A stretch of 35,371 nt of DNA from Candidatus Dechloromonas phosphorivorans (GCA_016714975.1 JADKBR010000025.1:1-35371), one strand, 5' to 3'; shown: positions 1 through 10,814, counted from the first letter of the stretch. Notes: a model not told the origin generated them from the sequence alone. Numbers and translations: made by a program.

Positions 1-464
1 GTCGGACAGAACAGCAGCTTCGAGAGAGGCGGTCGGCGACGATCCGGTTGATCTCTTCCGGCATGCGCATGTTGAAGGAACGGAGCCCTGCTTCTACATG
101 TGCGCAGGATGGGATGAGCTTCGCGGCTGCTAGCGCACCGGCCAGAGTCGAGTTGGTGTCACCCGTAGATACGGCACCTAGTCCGGCTTTCTTCGAGAAG
201 AACCTTCTCCACCGCCAGGTGCCAGAGGCCGGTCATGGACCGTGAAGCCCGCCTGATATCTCCAGATTGCATTTCGGGTGGGGAATGTCCAGCTCTTCAA
301 GAAGAAGACCTTGGACATCTAGTTTCCTAGTGCTAAGGCCGGTATGAATCCGTGAATTTTAGTAACCTGGTCGGTGAATTTGACGCTAATGCATCGAGAA
401 ACGGCTGACGCTTTGACAACTGAGGTCGCGCGTCGACGATGGTAACAATCTTGATGACTTGCAC
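1..464 (-). CDS. wbpI: UDP-GlcNAc(3NAc)A 2-epimerase, WecB/WbpI family (partial, frameshifted)
   Basis: This is the N-terminal part of a non-hydrolysing UDP-sugar 2-epimerase; the gene runs off the left edge. Read in pieces on the minus strand, it shows the family start (VQVIKIVTIV.ARPQ from a GTG at 464), then FFLEELDIPHPKCNLEISGG, VEKVLLEE, YGDTNSTLAGALAAAKL and VEAGLRSFNMRMPEEINRI. These blocks fall in different frames, so there are several single-base indels between about 150 and 440. In the WbpA-B-E-D-I pathway this enzyme inverts C2 of UDP-2,3-diacetamido-glucuronic acid to the manno form, the last cytoplasmic step. It is the last visible gene of the operon and follows wbpE closely. The epimerase family is clear. 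The WbpI rather than WecB assignment rests on the neighbours. The GTG start is the most likely one but is not certain. Confidence 0.8.
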
Positions 465-1555
465 ACCGCCTCGACCTCACCGCCCGAGATTTGATCCTGG
501 GCCTGCTGCGAGGTCCGCGCCTCATCCGGCAGGCCTGGCGACCGGCCTGCCATGGCATCGGACGACGACACATTGCCGCTGATCCTGCTTAGCGCCTGAT
601 AGGCCGACTGACGATTCAGCGGAATGGGGTAATGCACTGCAGTCGGCACCCCTGCCGTCCTGAGTTCTTCCTGAACCTGTTCGCGGTTCTCGACGAAGAC
701 CGTGTATTGCGCGAAGACACTGGTCCGGTCAGTGCGCTGGGTAACCGTCGGCACCTTGCCGGCAAGCAGTTCGTTGTAGCGGGCAACCGATTTTCAGACG
801 CTGATCGACTTCCCACGCGAAGCGCTCAGCTTGCCCAGCACGACAGCGCACTGCAGGGTATCCATGCGCCCACCGACGCCGATGCGGGTATGCACGTAAC
901 GCTTTTCCTGCCGTGCACGCGGATCTCGCGCAGGGCCTTGGCCAGGATTGTCGTCACTGGTGAAGATCGCCCCGCCATCGCCGTAGCAGCCGAGCGGCTT
1001 GCTCGGAAAGAAGCTGGTGCAGCCAATGGTGGACAGGTTGCAGCTTTTCCGGCCCTTGTACTCGGCGCCAAAGCTCTGGGCGGCATCTTCGATGACCGTC
1101 AGGCTGTGCCTGGCGGCGATGGCATTGATTTCGTCCATGTCCGCCGGTTGGCCGTAGAGGCTGACCGGCATGATGGCGCGGGTCCTGGGTGTAATCGCGG
1201 CTTCGACCTTGCCGGCGTCGAGATTGCAGGTATCCGGCTCGATATCGACGAAGACCGGTGTGGCACCGAGCAGGGCAATGACTTCGGCGGTGGCAACGAA
1301 GGTGAACGGGGTGGTGATGATCTCGTCGCCCGGCTTGACATCGATGGCCATAAGGGCAATCAGGAGCGCCTCGGTACCTGAGGCGACCGCGATGCAGTGT
1401 TTCGCCCCCGTGTATTCAACCAGCTTGCCTTCGAGTTCGGCCACTTCGGGGCCCATGATGTACTGGCCGTGGTCGAGCACCTTGTGGATGCGGGCGTCGA
1501 TTGTGCTCTTGAGTGCTTGATACTGGGCCTTCAGGTCGATGAATTGGATTGCCAT
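386..1555 (-). CDS. wbpE: DegT/DnrJ/EryC1/StrS aminotransferase, WbpE-like (frameshifted)
   Basis: PLP-dependent sugar aminotransferase. It begins MAIQFIDLKAQYQALKS at the ATG at 1555 and carries ASGTEALLIALMA, the TPFTFVATAEV strand and IEDAAQSFGA. The PLP-binding lysine lies in FFPSKPLGCYGDGGA. The second half is split by indels near 955, 915, 835, 790 and about 520. Pieces such as RMDTLQCAVVLGKL, ELLAGKVPTVTQRTD and GVPTAVHYPIPLNRQ are recognisable in successive frames. WbpE transfers an amino group from glutamate to the 3-keto sugar made by WbpB, giving UDP-GlcNAc(3NH2)A. The start lies 8 bases after the stop of the FAD oxidoreductase, so the gene is in the operon. The true 3' end is probably near 465-480; the readable frame continues to 386, overlapping the epimerase start. 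Confidence 0.85.
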
Positions 1556-1563
1556 GTTCTCCC

Positions 1564-2633
1564 TCAATGCTGCGATTTCGTGACGACTGCTTCGGCAAGG
1601 GCCCGCGAGGTGGTCCACTTGCCGCCAAAGACGTTGATCAGCCGGCCCTGGCGCTCGATGACCGATTCCCGGCTGGCTGCTGAAAAATCGGTCTTGCTGG
1701 CGACAATCGGCCGGATGCCGGCAAAAGTGGAGATTATATCCCGACGCGTAATAACCTCAAAAAAGCAACGGTTGTAGTTGGCGATCAGGTAACCGATCTC
1801 TTCGTCGCTGGGTGTGCATTGTTCGGGGTCGGCCTGACTGACTTCGGTGGTGCCGAGCAGGGTGTTTTCCCCATGCGGGAGAACAAACAGGATCCGCTTT
1901 TCGCCCGGCACCTGCAGAACGCACCCCTGCTCCCGCTTGCCGGGTACGACGATGTGGCTGCCGCGGATCAGGTCAAGCCGGTAGGCGCTGGTCACGCCTG
2001 ACGTGGCGAGGAGCGTTTCCGCCCAAGGGCCGGCCACATTGACGATACGGTCGTAACAGTCACTCGATCCGCCGTAGAAACCTCTCCCGTCGCCGGATCG
2101 ACCTTGAGCACGGCGGTCAGCTCGTGGAGCCTTGCACCTGATTCCCTCGCTCTTTCTGCTGCCCACAGGCCAAGCTGGTAGTCATCCATACGGGCATCCC
2201 AGTAACCGTAGGCGCCCAACAACTGGTCGCGTTTCAAGCTGGGAAAGCGTTCGACCAACTCGTCGGCGCTGTACCAGCGGCCACGCGGGAACCCGGATCC
2301 CGTTGCCAGCAGATCGTAGAGCCTGATGCCTGCGCCGACCAGCCACTTGGCGCGCTCACCGTTCCGGTAGATCGGGATAAGCAACTCCAGCTGGTTGACC
2401 AGTTGCGGCGCCTGCCTGATCCACCAGGAGCGCTCCTGAAGTGCCTCGCGAACCAGCCCCAGATGGCCGTGTTCGAGGTAACGCAAGCCGCCGTGCAACA
2501 TCTTGGTGGAGGAGCGGCTGGTGGCCGACATCAGCCGGCCCTTCTCGAACAGGTCGACACTATTGCCGCGCCGGGCGAAGGCCCAGGCGGTCATGACACC
2601 ATTGATCCCGCCGCCGACGACCGCGACCCTCAT
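1564..2633 (-). CDS. GlpD-type FAD-dependent oxidoreductase (one frameshift)
   Basis: A DAO-superfamily flavoprotein with the dinucleotide motif VAVVGGGINGV at its N-terminus. The glycerol-3-phosphate dehydrogenase signature follows (SSTKMLHGGLRYLEHGHLG, then REALQER). The C-terminal part has IVNVAGPWAETLL, LIRGSHIVV, HGENTLLGTTE, TFAGIRPI and GGKWTTSRALAE. The frame changes near 2070-2095, where one indel separates the halves. The total is about 356 residues, clearly shorter than GlpD of E. coli (about 500), so the C-terminal cap domain is missing. The start at 2633 overlaps the wbpD stop as ATGA, and wbpE begins 8 bases downstream, so it is translated as part of the sugar operon. The natural substrate is not evident. 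GlpD-like chemistry (glycerol phosphate to DHAP, electrons to quinone) is a family-based guess. Confidence 0.8.
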
Positions 2634-3205
2634 TCGACCGCCAGTGTCGTCCCCGTCAGCCTGTAAGTCTTGCCGGTGATCGGACACTGGACAGAGGCCT
2701 CGCCCTCGAGCGGCAGGTCGAGTCGTTCCCCGTGCTCGCTCATCCAGCCGATCTGCCTGGCCGGCACGCCTGCCATCAGAGCATAGGGCTTGACGTCGCG
2801 ATTGATGACCGCGCCGGCAGCGACGAACGCATACTCGCCAACGGTGACGCCGCAGACGATGGTGGAATTGGCACCCAGGGTCGCGCCCTTTTTCACCATT
2901 GTCACCCGGTATTCGTCCTTGCGAGTGACCGCCGAGCGCGGATTGTAGACGTTGGTGAAGACCATGCTCGGGCCACAGAATACGTCGTCGTCGATATGCA
3001 CGGCATCGTAGACGGAGACGTTGTTCTGGACCTTGACGTTGTTGCCTATGGTGACGTCATTGCCGACGAAGACGTTCTGGCCGAACGAGCAGCCTGCGCC
3101 GATCCTGGCCCCGCCACAGATGTGGGCGAAGTGCCAGACGCGGCTGCCGTCGCCGATTTGCGCTCCCTCATCGACGATGGCGCTCGGATGAATGGTCACT
3201 GCCAT
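2630..3205 (-). CDS. wbpD: UDP-2-acetamido-3-amino-2,3-dideoxy-glucuronate N-acetyltransferase (WbpD-like)
   Basis: A left-handed beta-helix acetyltransferase of 191 residues. Hexapeptide repeats run through most of the protein (for example IGDGSRVWHFAHI, IGAGCSFGQNVFVG, IGNNVKVQNNVSVY), followed by the conserved FTNVYNPRSAV loop and the PYALMAGVPARQIGWMSEHG end typical of WbpD/WlbB. It acetylates the C3 amine using acetyl-CoA after the WbpE step. The start at 3205 (MAVTIHPSAIVDEGAQIGDG) is chosen because it falls one base after the wbpB stop and gives the usual N-terminus. The 3' end overlaps the FAD oxidoreductase start by four bases. The reading frame is intact. Confidence 0.93.
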   Translation of the reverse strand: MAVTIHPSAIVDEGAQIGDGSRVWHFAHICGGARIGAGCSFGQNVFVGNDVTIGNNVKVQNNVSVYDAVHIDDDVFCGPSMVFTNVYNPRSAVTRKDEYRVTMVKKGATLGANSTIVCGVTVGEYAFVAAGAVINRDVKPYALMAGVPARQIGWMSEHGERLDLPLEGEASVQCPITGKTYRLTGTTLAVE

Positions 3206-3206
3206 C

Positions 3207-4265
3207 TCAGTAATCCAGCGGCAAGGCAACCCGCTTGCCATCGCGCGCCGACAGATAGGCGGCAATCAGCACCTCCAGCGACTTCAGGCCTTCGCGACCA
3301 TCCGTTTCCGGCTCGGCATCGCCGCGCATGACCTTGATCACATTGTCGTAGTAGAGGGGATGGCCAAAGCCGTAGACCGAGGTGGTTTCATAGTTGGCGG
3401 AGGCGATCTGCTCGTCTTCCGGCAGCTTCTCGGCGAATTCCCAGTGCTGGATCTCGTTGACCGCAACACCCCCCACGCGGACGGTGCCCTTCTCGCCGAG
3501 AATGGTGATGCTGCCTTCCAGGTTCTTGGGGTAGGTCAGCATCGTCACATTCATCGAACCAAGCGCACCCGAGCGCCAGCGAACGCTCAAGACTCCGGAG
3601 TCCTCGACTTCGATATCGCGCTCCAGAGTCCCGGTATACGCCTGCATGCTCTCGATCGGCCCGATGAGCCAATCGAGCAAATCGACGTAATGGCTGGCCT
3701 GGTTCATGAAGGCGCCGCCGTCAAACTCCCAGGTACCACGCCATTTGGCACTGTCGTAGTACTCCTGCGGGCGCGTCCAGAAGACATTGATGTTGACCAT
3801 GTAGATGCGGCCGAAACGCTTCTGTTCGACCGCTTGCTTCAATAGCTGGAGCGTGGCATTGCGGCGGTTCTGCTTGACCACGAAGAGGCGCACCCCGGCG
3901 TCGTCACAGCCCTTGACCATACGCAAACCATCATGCCAGCGGGTCGCCATCGGCTTCTCGGTCATGACATGCCGGCCCGACAGGGCAATTTCGATAGCCT
4001 GTTCCGGGTGCAAGCCGCTTGGCGTGGCCAGCACAACAATGTCCGCTGTCGTGGTCTGGAGCATTTCGGTCAAGCTCAGATGCCCTTTGGCGCCGGTGCG
4101 CTGGACCGCCTTGTCCAGGGAAGCGCGGTCAACGTCGCAAACATCGACGATTTCGATATTGCCGGCGTGCTGCTCCATGGCGCCGAAGTGGTTGGCCGCG
4201 ATGCGTCCGCAGCCGACAAGCGCCATGCGGATCTTGCGGCCGGTAATGGTAGGGTAATTTCTCAT
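3207..4265 (-). CDS. wbpB: UDP-N-acetyl-2-amino-2-deoxyglucuronate dehydrogenase (WbpB-like, Gfo/Idh/MocA)
   Basis: A 352-residue NAD-dependent oxidoreductase. The Rossmann motif is in RMALVGCGRIAANH, the catalytic EKP motif in HVMTEKPMATRW, and the Gfo/Idh/MocA C-domain follows (KQNRRNATLQLLK, GRIYMVNINVFWTRPQEYYD, GGAFMNQASHYVDLLDWL). WbpB oxidises C3 of UDP-GlcNAcA. In the characterised Pseudomonas pathway it recycles its NADH with 2-oxoglutarate, which couples it to the glutamate-using WbpE. The ATG at 4265 is preceded by AGAGGATAG and lies 10 bases after the wbpA stop. The gene is intact, and wbpD starts right after it. Confidence 0.94.
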   Translation of the reverse strand: MRNYPTITGRKIRMALVGCGRIAANHFGAMEQHAGNIEIVDVCDVDRASLDKAVQRTGAKGHLSLTEMLQTTTADIVVLATPSGLHPEQAIEIALSGRHVMTEKPMATRWHDGLRMVKGCDDAGVRLFVVKQNRRNATLQLLKQAVEQKRFGRIYMVNINVFWTRPQEYYDSAKWRGTWEFDGGAFMNQASHYVDLLDWLIGPIESMQAYTGTLERDIEVEDSGVLSVRWRSGALGSMNVTMLTYPKNLEGSITILGEKGTVRVGGVAVNEIQHWEFAEKLPEDEQIASANYETTSVYGFGHPLYYDNVIKVMRGDAEPETDGREGLKSLEVLIAAYLSARDGKRVALPLDY

Positions 4266-4275
4266 TTCTATCCTC

Positions 4276-5571
4276 TCAGAGACGGAATACCGTAAAGCCG
4301 GCAGTAGTCGCGACATTGCGGTCGTAAAGACACTTCAGATCGGCGAGAACCGGCTTTTCACCTTGACAGAGCGAACGCAATGCCGCGAGATCCTCATTGC
4401 GAAACTCATTGTGCCCTACTGCAACAACCAATGAATCCACCGGATGCGCTGCATCGATGGTTCCAAGCTGGATACCGTACTCATGGGCAACCTCATCCGC
4501 AACAGCCCACGGGTCGGAAACGACCACCCGAACTCCCCAGTTCTGAAGTTCCTGAACGAGGTCGGCCACCTTGCTGTTGCGGATGTCCGGGCAGTTTTCC
4601 TTGAAGGTGATGCCGAGCACGCCGACCGTGCTGCGCGCCACATCGATACCGTTGCGCAGCATCAGCATGATGACCTTGCGGGCGGCGTAACGCGCCATGT
4701 TGTCGTTGATGCGGCGCCCGGCGAGGATGACCTGCGGGTGATAGCCGACTTCCTCCGCCTTGTGTGTCAGGTAATAAGGATCAACGCCGATGCAGTGACC
4801 GCCGACCATCCCCGGGCGGAAGGGCAGGAAATTCCACTTGCTGCCCGCCGCTTCGAGAACTTCAAGCGTGTCGATGTCGAGGCGATCGAAGATCACCGAG
4901 AGTTCGTTGACCAGTGCGATATTCAGGTCGCGCTGGGTATTTTCGATGACTTTGGCCGCTTCCGCCACCTTCAGGCTGGTAGCGGGGAAGGTGCCGGCGG
5001 TGATGATGCTGGCGTAGAGCGCATCAACCGCTTTCGCGATCTCGGGTGTTGAGCCACTGGTAACCTTCCTGATCTTGGTCAGCGTATTGACCTTGTCGCC
5101 CGGGTTGATACGCTCGGGGCTGTAACCACAGAAAAAATCCTGATTGAACTTCAGGCCTGAGTGCTTCTCCAGTACCGGCACGCAAACCTCTTCGGTACAT
5201 CCCGGAAACACCGTCGATTCATAGATCACGATCGACCCAGCCTTCATCACCTTGCCAACCGTCTCGCTGGCCTTGACCAAGGGCGATAGATCCGGTCGAT
5301 TGGCTTTGTCGATCGGCGTCGGGACCGTGACGATGAAAACACCGCAATCCGCGATTTCCTCGAGTTGATTGCTGTAGGAGAGCTGCTTGGCAGCCACCAG
5401 GTCTTCTGGCGTCACCTCCAGCGTACTGTCCTTGCCGGAGCGCAGTTCCGCAATCCGCGCCAGATTGATGTCGAAGCCCACGACCGGCCGCGACTTCCCA
5501 AACTCGACGGCAAGCGGCAACCCCACGTACCCCAAGCCGATGATTGCCACTTTCTTGTCATTCAGATTCAT
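4276..5571 (-). CDS. wbpA: UDP-N-acetylglucosamine 6-dehydrogenase (WbpA/TviB-like)
   Basis: A nucleotide-sugar dehydrogenase of 431 residues that makes UDP-GlcNAcA by two NAD-dependent oxidations at C6. The N-terminal Rossmann motif is VAIIGLGYVGLPLAVEFG; the middle contains YESTVFPGCTEE and EAAKVIENTQRDLNIALVNE; the catalytic cysteine is in MVGGHCIGVDPYYL; and the C-terminal domain contains GITFKENCPDIRNSK. The ATG at 5571 has GGAG five bases upstream and lies two bases after the glmS stop. A GTG two codons earlier (5577) would overlap that stop and is less likely. This is the first committed step of the UDP-ManNAc3NAcA branch. The frame is intact. Confidence 0.94.
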   Translation of the reverse strand: MNLNDKKVAIIGLGYVGLPLAVEFGKSRPVVGFDINLARIAELRSGKDSTLEVTPEDLVAAKQLSYSNQLEEIADCGVFIVTVPTPIDKANRPDLSPLVKASETVGKVMKAGSIVIYESTVFPGCTEEVCVPVLEKHSGLKFNQDFFCGYSPERINPGDKVNTLTKIRKVTSGSTPEIAKAVDALYASIITAGTFPATSLKVAEAAKVIENTQRDLNIALVNELSVIFDRLDIDTLEVLEAAGSKWNFLPFRPGMVGGHCIGVDPYYLTHKAEEVGYHPQVILAGRRINDNMARYAARKVIMLMLRNGIDVARSTVGVLGITFKENCPDIRNSKVADLVQELQNWGVRVVVSDPWAVADEVAHEYGIQLGTIDAAHPVDSLVVAVGHNEFRNEDLAALRSLCQGEKPVLADLKCLYDRNVATTAGFTVFRL

Positions 5572-5573
5572 GA

Positions 5574-7396
<1,823 letters not shown>

Positions 7397-7466
7397 GATA
7401 TATCCCGCCAGGAAATCCCCGGATTATAGCGGCAGGCTCACTTTCCGGCCAGACCGGCCGGACGAC

Positions 7467-7494
7467 GGGCCGATCGGCTTTATTCGATCGGCCC
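7467..7494. other. Perfect 10-bp inverted repeat upstream of glmS
   Basis: In the 268-base gap between the cytochrome c gene and glmS, GGGCCGATCG and CGATCGGCCC form a perfect 10-bp stem around the 8-base loop GCTTTATT. It lies about 70 bases upstream of the glmS start. No T-run follows on either strand, so it is not a standard rho-independent terminator. It could be an operator, a 5'-leader hairpin of the glmS-wbp operon, or a rho-assisted end of transcription. I see nothing else definite in this gap. Confidence 0.5.
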
Positions 7495-7664
7495 TGCAGC
7501 AACGGCCTTCAGGGACTTCCCGTGACGGTCCTTGCCCGACAGAATCGGCTCGCCAAAAGATAGCGGCCAGACGATGGACATGCAGCGCAGGCCAAAGAGT
7601 CTTTATTCAGTAACAAAACCTGTCTGGCAAAGCCCCTTCAGGCTCAGCACCAGGACGCCCGCCT

Positions 7665-8418
7665 TCACATTTTTGTCTTATCCGTCGGGGTCCTGCACAT
7701 CAGCAGTTGGGGTGTCTTCAGGCTCGCCTGATAGGCGGCAATGGCAACCAGTTGGGCATTGTCGTATGTCTTGATGGCATCGAACATTTCCACAGGGACA
7801 TCGACGCGCTTTCCATCGCGGACATCAGTCATCTGCCGCAGCAGATATTTGTAATGCTGGCCTGCCAGGACAGGGTAGAGCGCATCCTTGCGTCCCGCGC
7901 CATTCTCCTGATGGCACATGGCACACTTGTTGTTGTAGAGTTGCTTGCCCTCGGCCACCTGCTTGGCCGCATCGGCGCCTTCGTACTTGCCCGAATCCAG
8001 CGGGAAGCACAGGGTCCCGATATAGGCCGCGACGTCGGCCAGCGCCTGAGCATCGGGGATTTTTCCTGGCAAACGGGTACATCGTCGGGTTGTAACGCAC
8101 CCCGGAGCGAATGTCGGCGAGTTGTTTGATCAGCACGGTCTGGTGCTGGCCAGCCAGTTGCGGGATGCTGCCGTCACGATTGCCGGCGCCGCTTGGCAGG
8201 TGGCAGGCTTCGCAGTAGGCAGTGTAGTATTTCTGGCCGGCCCGCCAGTGACCCTTGAGCTTCAGGGCGTCATCCTTCTCCGTACGCGGTGTGTTCGCCG
8301 GGTAACTCCTGATCTGGATGGTAGCGGTCGTCTCCTCTTCAGCCTGAGGGCCCGAGCACACAAACACGGACGCGCCGACCGCGACCATCGCCAACTTCAT
8401 TCTTGAGATTGCTTTCAT
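7665..8418 (-). CDS. Diheme cytochrome c, c4-like (one frameshift)
   Basis: A secreted electron carrier of about 250 residues with two class I haem domains. A signal peptide (MKAISRMKLAMVAVGASVFV) precedes the first haem site CEACH in YYTAYCEACHLPSGAGNRDG. The second site is CAMCH in NNKCAMCHQENGAGRKDA. Both domains carry the P.LAGQH motif with the distal region expected of cytochrome c4-type proteins. An extra base in the T-run at 8060-8064 breaks the frame between the domains. The ATG at 8418 has a strong AGGAGGAG just upstream. It probably passes electrons in the periplasm to a terminal oxidase or reductase; no partner gene is present here. The DUF3303 gene lies upstream on the same strand, about 105 bases away. 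Confidence 0.9.
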
Positions 8419-8524
8419 GACTCCTCCTGTTTCTTTTTTTTGGAATAAACACCCAGCGTCAGACAATTCAACCCGCGACCTTCCGCCAGCAAGAGCAACT
8501 TCGGCGTGGACTCGATTGCATCGA

Positions 8525-8832
8525 CTATGCCATAGAGTCCCGCCAGGCAACCGCCTCGGATTCTGCTGCCACAGCATCCATCACATCGAGAACCGGTTCG
8601 AGGCGAAACTGGAAAACCGCAAACGCAGTGGTCAATTTGTGCACATCGGAGGGCTTGTCGGTTTCGATCACCGCGTAGCCGCCGAATTCCCCAACACGCA
8701 CGAGAAACTGGTGGAAGCTCAGGCTTGGGGGCATCTGCCACTGCTGAAAGACACCCAATACTCGCTTCTGCGCAGCCTCGTAGTCAGAGTGAGACCCGCC
8801 TGGGCGCTCCACCACGTGAGGACGTATTTCAC
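8525..8832 (-). CDS. DUF3303 family protein (frameshift near the start)
   Basis: A small protein of about 102 residues. It begins VKYVLTWW from the GTG at 8832, where AGGAGG sits four bases upstream. It continues in another frame as ERPGGSHSDYEAAQKRV, LGVFQQWQMPPSLSFHQFLV and GGYAVIETDKPSDVHKLTTA. The start plus the GG.A..E and W..P pattern fit the DUF3303 family, whose function is not known. A base is missing in the C-rich run near 8809-8812, which separates the first eight residues from the rest. Its start overlaps the stop of the small frame upstream (GTGA), suggesting translational coupling in one minus-strand transcript with the VOC gene. Confidence 0.75.
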
Positions 8833-9118
8833 TTTGCCTCCTTATCTCGGTTGACTTCAGTAATGTCACCGACACGCCCTGCCGCATCCAATACCGCCCT
8901 TCCACAGACGCCGCCCTGAATCATCGGTCTTTCACCGGGGCTGCCTGAACCTTGGGCGCTATCGGCAGAGCCGGCCTGCCGGTCGGTGGCTTTCGGCTCA
9001 ATGGAAGCGTTGGGCTGAGTCGCTGTGCCATCTCGCCGAAAATTCCGTTCGTCCTTGGGAAAGGCTCTCTCAGTCTGCCCACGAACATTGCCGGAAGCGC
9101 CGACCAAACCGTCATCAT
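8829..9118 (-). CDS. Small unknown coding stretch between the VOC and DUF3303 genes
   Basis: I do not recognise this gene. Two overlapping minus-strand frames fill the space. One starts with ATGATGACG at 9118, overlapping the VOC stop at 9115 as ATGA, and ends at 8921. The other ends at 8829, overlapping the DUF3303 GTG start by four bases. Both ends are coupled to their neighbours, but no single frame spans the whole. Since this consensus contains many one-base indels, one gene of about 95 codons that changes frame once is a reasonable reading. Neither frame shows a known motif; the first is rich in proline, the second in glutamine, serine and charged residues. Confidence 0.3.
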
Positions 9119-9510
9119 CGCTCCGCTACCGCGCCTGTGATCGGCGAGCAGAACCAGATCTTGTTGCCTTCGCTGTCGAGAAAGCTTCCTACGTAGAACC
9201 CCTCTGCGGGGTACGGTTGCACAGGATTGGCAACCGTTACTCCGCGCGCCCTGAGTTCCAGCTCGGTATCCGGGGCATGATCAGTGGCAAAGGTGATGCG
9301 CGGATTAAGTTCATCCGAGGGAAGCGCATACCAACCGTCAGCTGCAGGCTTCAGCATCACGATGACATTGCCCAGACAGTAGCCTACCTGCCGCACGCCT
9401 TCAAACGCAGGAGGCAGGCCCAGCGTCTCACCGTAAAAGCATTTGGCGCGCTCCATATCACTCGCTGCCAAGGCGATCACCTTGAGTTTCTGAATCCCCA
9501 GGGAACCCAT
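9115..9510 (-). CDS. VOC (glyoxalase/bleomycin resistance-like) family protein
   Basis: A 131-residue protein of the vicinal oxygen chelate fold. It has the typical opening KLKVIALAASDMERAKCFYG and the closing beta-strand pattern GFYVGSFLDSEGNKIWFCSP, where the aspartate and glutamate of DSEGN match the metal-site region. The substrate cannot be told from sequence. The ATG at 9510 gives the normal family N-terminus; another ATG at 9540 would add ten residues unlike the family. It appears to begin a small minus-strand unit with the unknown frame, DUF3303 and the cytochrome c gene. Confidence 0.8.
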   Translation of the reverse strand: MGSLGIQKLKVIALAASDMERAKCFYGETLGLPPAFEGVRQVGYCLGNVIVMLKPAADGWYALPSDELNPRITFATDHAPDTELELRARGVTVANPVQPYPAEGFYVGSFLDSEGNKIWFCSPITGAVAER

Positions 9511-9654
9511 ATCCGATGCCCTTTCTGCTTTGCCAGTCATGCAGCCGTGGTAGCGTCTGCCAAGGCCCTCCGACCGCCTGTCCAAAATCAGACAAGCCGT
9601 ATTGGCGGCGAGTTCAATGCTCGACAATCCGGGCCGAGGCAGCACAGTCCACCG

Positions 9655-9944
9655 CACGCATCTGCTGCGGCGCAGTTACCGCGAGGACCGCATGGTCTAG
9701 AACGAGGCACTTGTCACCGGCCGCGCGATCTCCTGCAGCGATGACCACGGTAGCCCGTCACACCCTTGACGACGACGCTCCGGCGAATGGCGTCGCCACC
9801 TTGACGGTCGAACTGGCGACCGTCGTCCGCAATGCCGGCCGCTCACCGCTCGCTTCCGGCAGCACACCCACCTTCGACATCCTCGGCAGCCCCAACGCCA
9901 CGCAACAGCACGCGATCGAATTCCTGCGACAGCTCAAGGTGTAG
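9655..9944 (+). pseudogene. Transposase relic, internally deleted (IS1634/IS4-like, tentative)
   Basis: The 500-base gap between the VOC gene and the sirtuin holds two plus-strand coding scraps. At about 9656-9715 the frame reads THLLRRSYREDRMV, a stop, then NEALV. This resembles the N-terminal ...LLRRSYREDGKVKNETL... of IS1634/IS4-type transposases. At about 9795-9944 another frame reads VELATVVRNAG and TPTFDILGSP, ending QHAIEFLRQLKV before TAG. This resembles the C-terminal end of such transposases, which have LA..VRN and a TF....TP....Q..A..LL motif. If so, the whole catalytic centre has been lost. The assignment is from memory of the family pattern, and no terminal inverted repeats were identified. 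Confidence 0.35.
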
Positions 9945-10017
9945 TCAGAAATGGATTGGCAAATTCACGGCAAGCGCCTGAAACATCATTGGACCTCGCT
10001 CTTCACTCACTGGAACT

Positions 10018-10814
10018 TCAGCCCTGGAAACGCGGAATGCCCTGCAGGCCATGACGGTCGAGGGCGGCCATGATTGCCGTCATGGCCTCGGCGGCGCCGA
10101 GCGGCAGGTGATATTCGACGAACCGCGTCAGCCGTGTTTCCACGGGATTGATCTCGACCGTCGGTATCCCGGCGCGTGCCGCCCAGACCACTGGCTCGGC
10201 AATGTAGGGGAAGACACCCGAGGTGCCGATGGTGAACACCATGTCGATGCCCTCCTCCAGGGCGTCCGCGAATCGCGTCATCGCTCCCGCCGGCAAGGCT
10301 TCCCCGAAGAGCACGACGTTCGGCCGCAGGACGCTGCCGCACACCGGGCAACGCGGCGGCAGCTCGCGCCCCGCCAGATCGTCGACTGTCTCGCCATGGT
10401 CGCACGCGGTACAGATCAGTTCCTGGAGATTCCCGTGAATCTCGATGAGGTCGGAACTGCCGGCCTTGCGGTGCAGACCATCGACGTTCTGGGTGAACAC
10501 GACGACCCTGGACAATACCTGTTCGAGAACGGCGATCGCGCGATGAGCGGAATTGGGCATCGCCCGCGACAATTCTGCTCGATCTGGGCCAGATACTTCC
10601 AGGTGATGTCCGGCCGGACCGCGAACACGTCGCCGGACAGCGCCGTCTCGATCGGCAGCCCATCCTCCGTCGCTTCGTCGTTGTACAACCCGCCGACCCC
10701 GCGATAGGTTGGCAATCCGGAATCCGCCGAGATGCCGGCGCCGGTGATGAACAGGACCCGGCGCGCCGCGGCGAGACGGCGGGAGATGCGATCGATGGCG
10801 GTGAGCGTATCCAC
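10018..10814 (-). CDS. cobB: NAD-dependent protein deacylase, sirtuin (CobB-like; one frameshift)
   Basis: A sirtuin of about 265 residues that removes acyl groups from lysines using NAD. It shows the NAD motif ITGAGISADSGLPTYRG, the catalytic motif VVFTQNVDGLHRKAG with its histidine, the zinc cysteines (CTAC and CPVC), FGEALP, the TIGTSG loop and VEINP. The frame breaks near 10560, between YLAQIEQNCRG and MPNSAHRAIAVLEQ. The start is a GTG at 10814. It faces the acyl-CoA synthetase across a 250-base divergent intergenic region. Sirtuins deacetylate acyl-CoA synthetases in several bacteria, so this pairing is suggestive, but the link here is an inference. Confidence 0.9.

Noticed and set aside
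7437..7500. A glmS-type ribozyme in the glmS leader
   Set aside because: Only a simple 10-bp hairpin is present; the conserved ribozyme core is not seen, and it belongs mainly to Gram-positive bacteria.
7568..7582. CAGACGATGGACATG also found at 32519-32533
   Set aside because: A 15-base identity is expected about once by chance in a window this long, and the flanks do not extend it.
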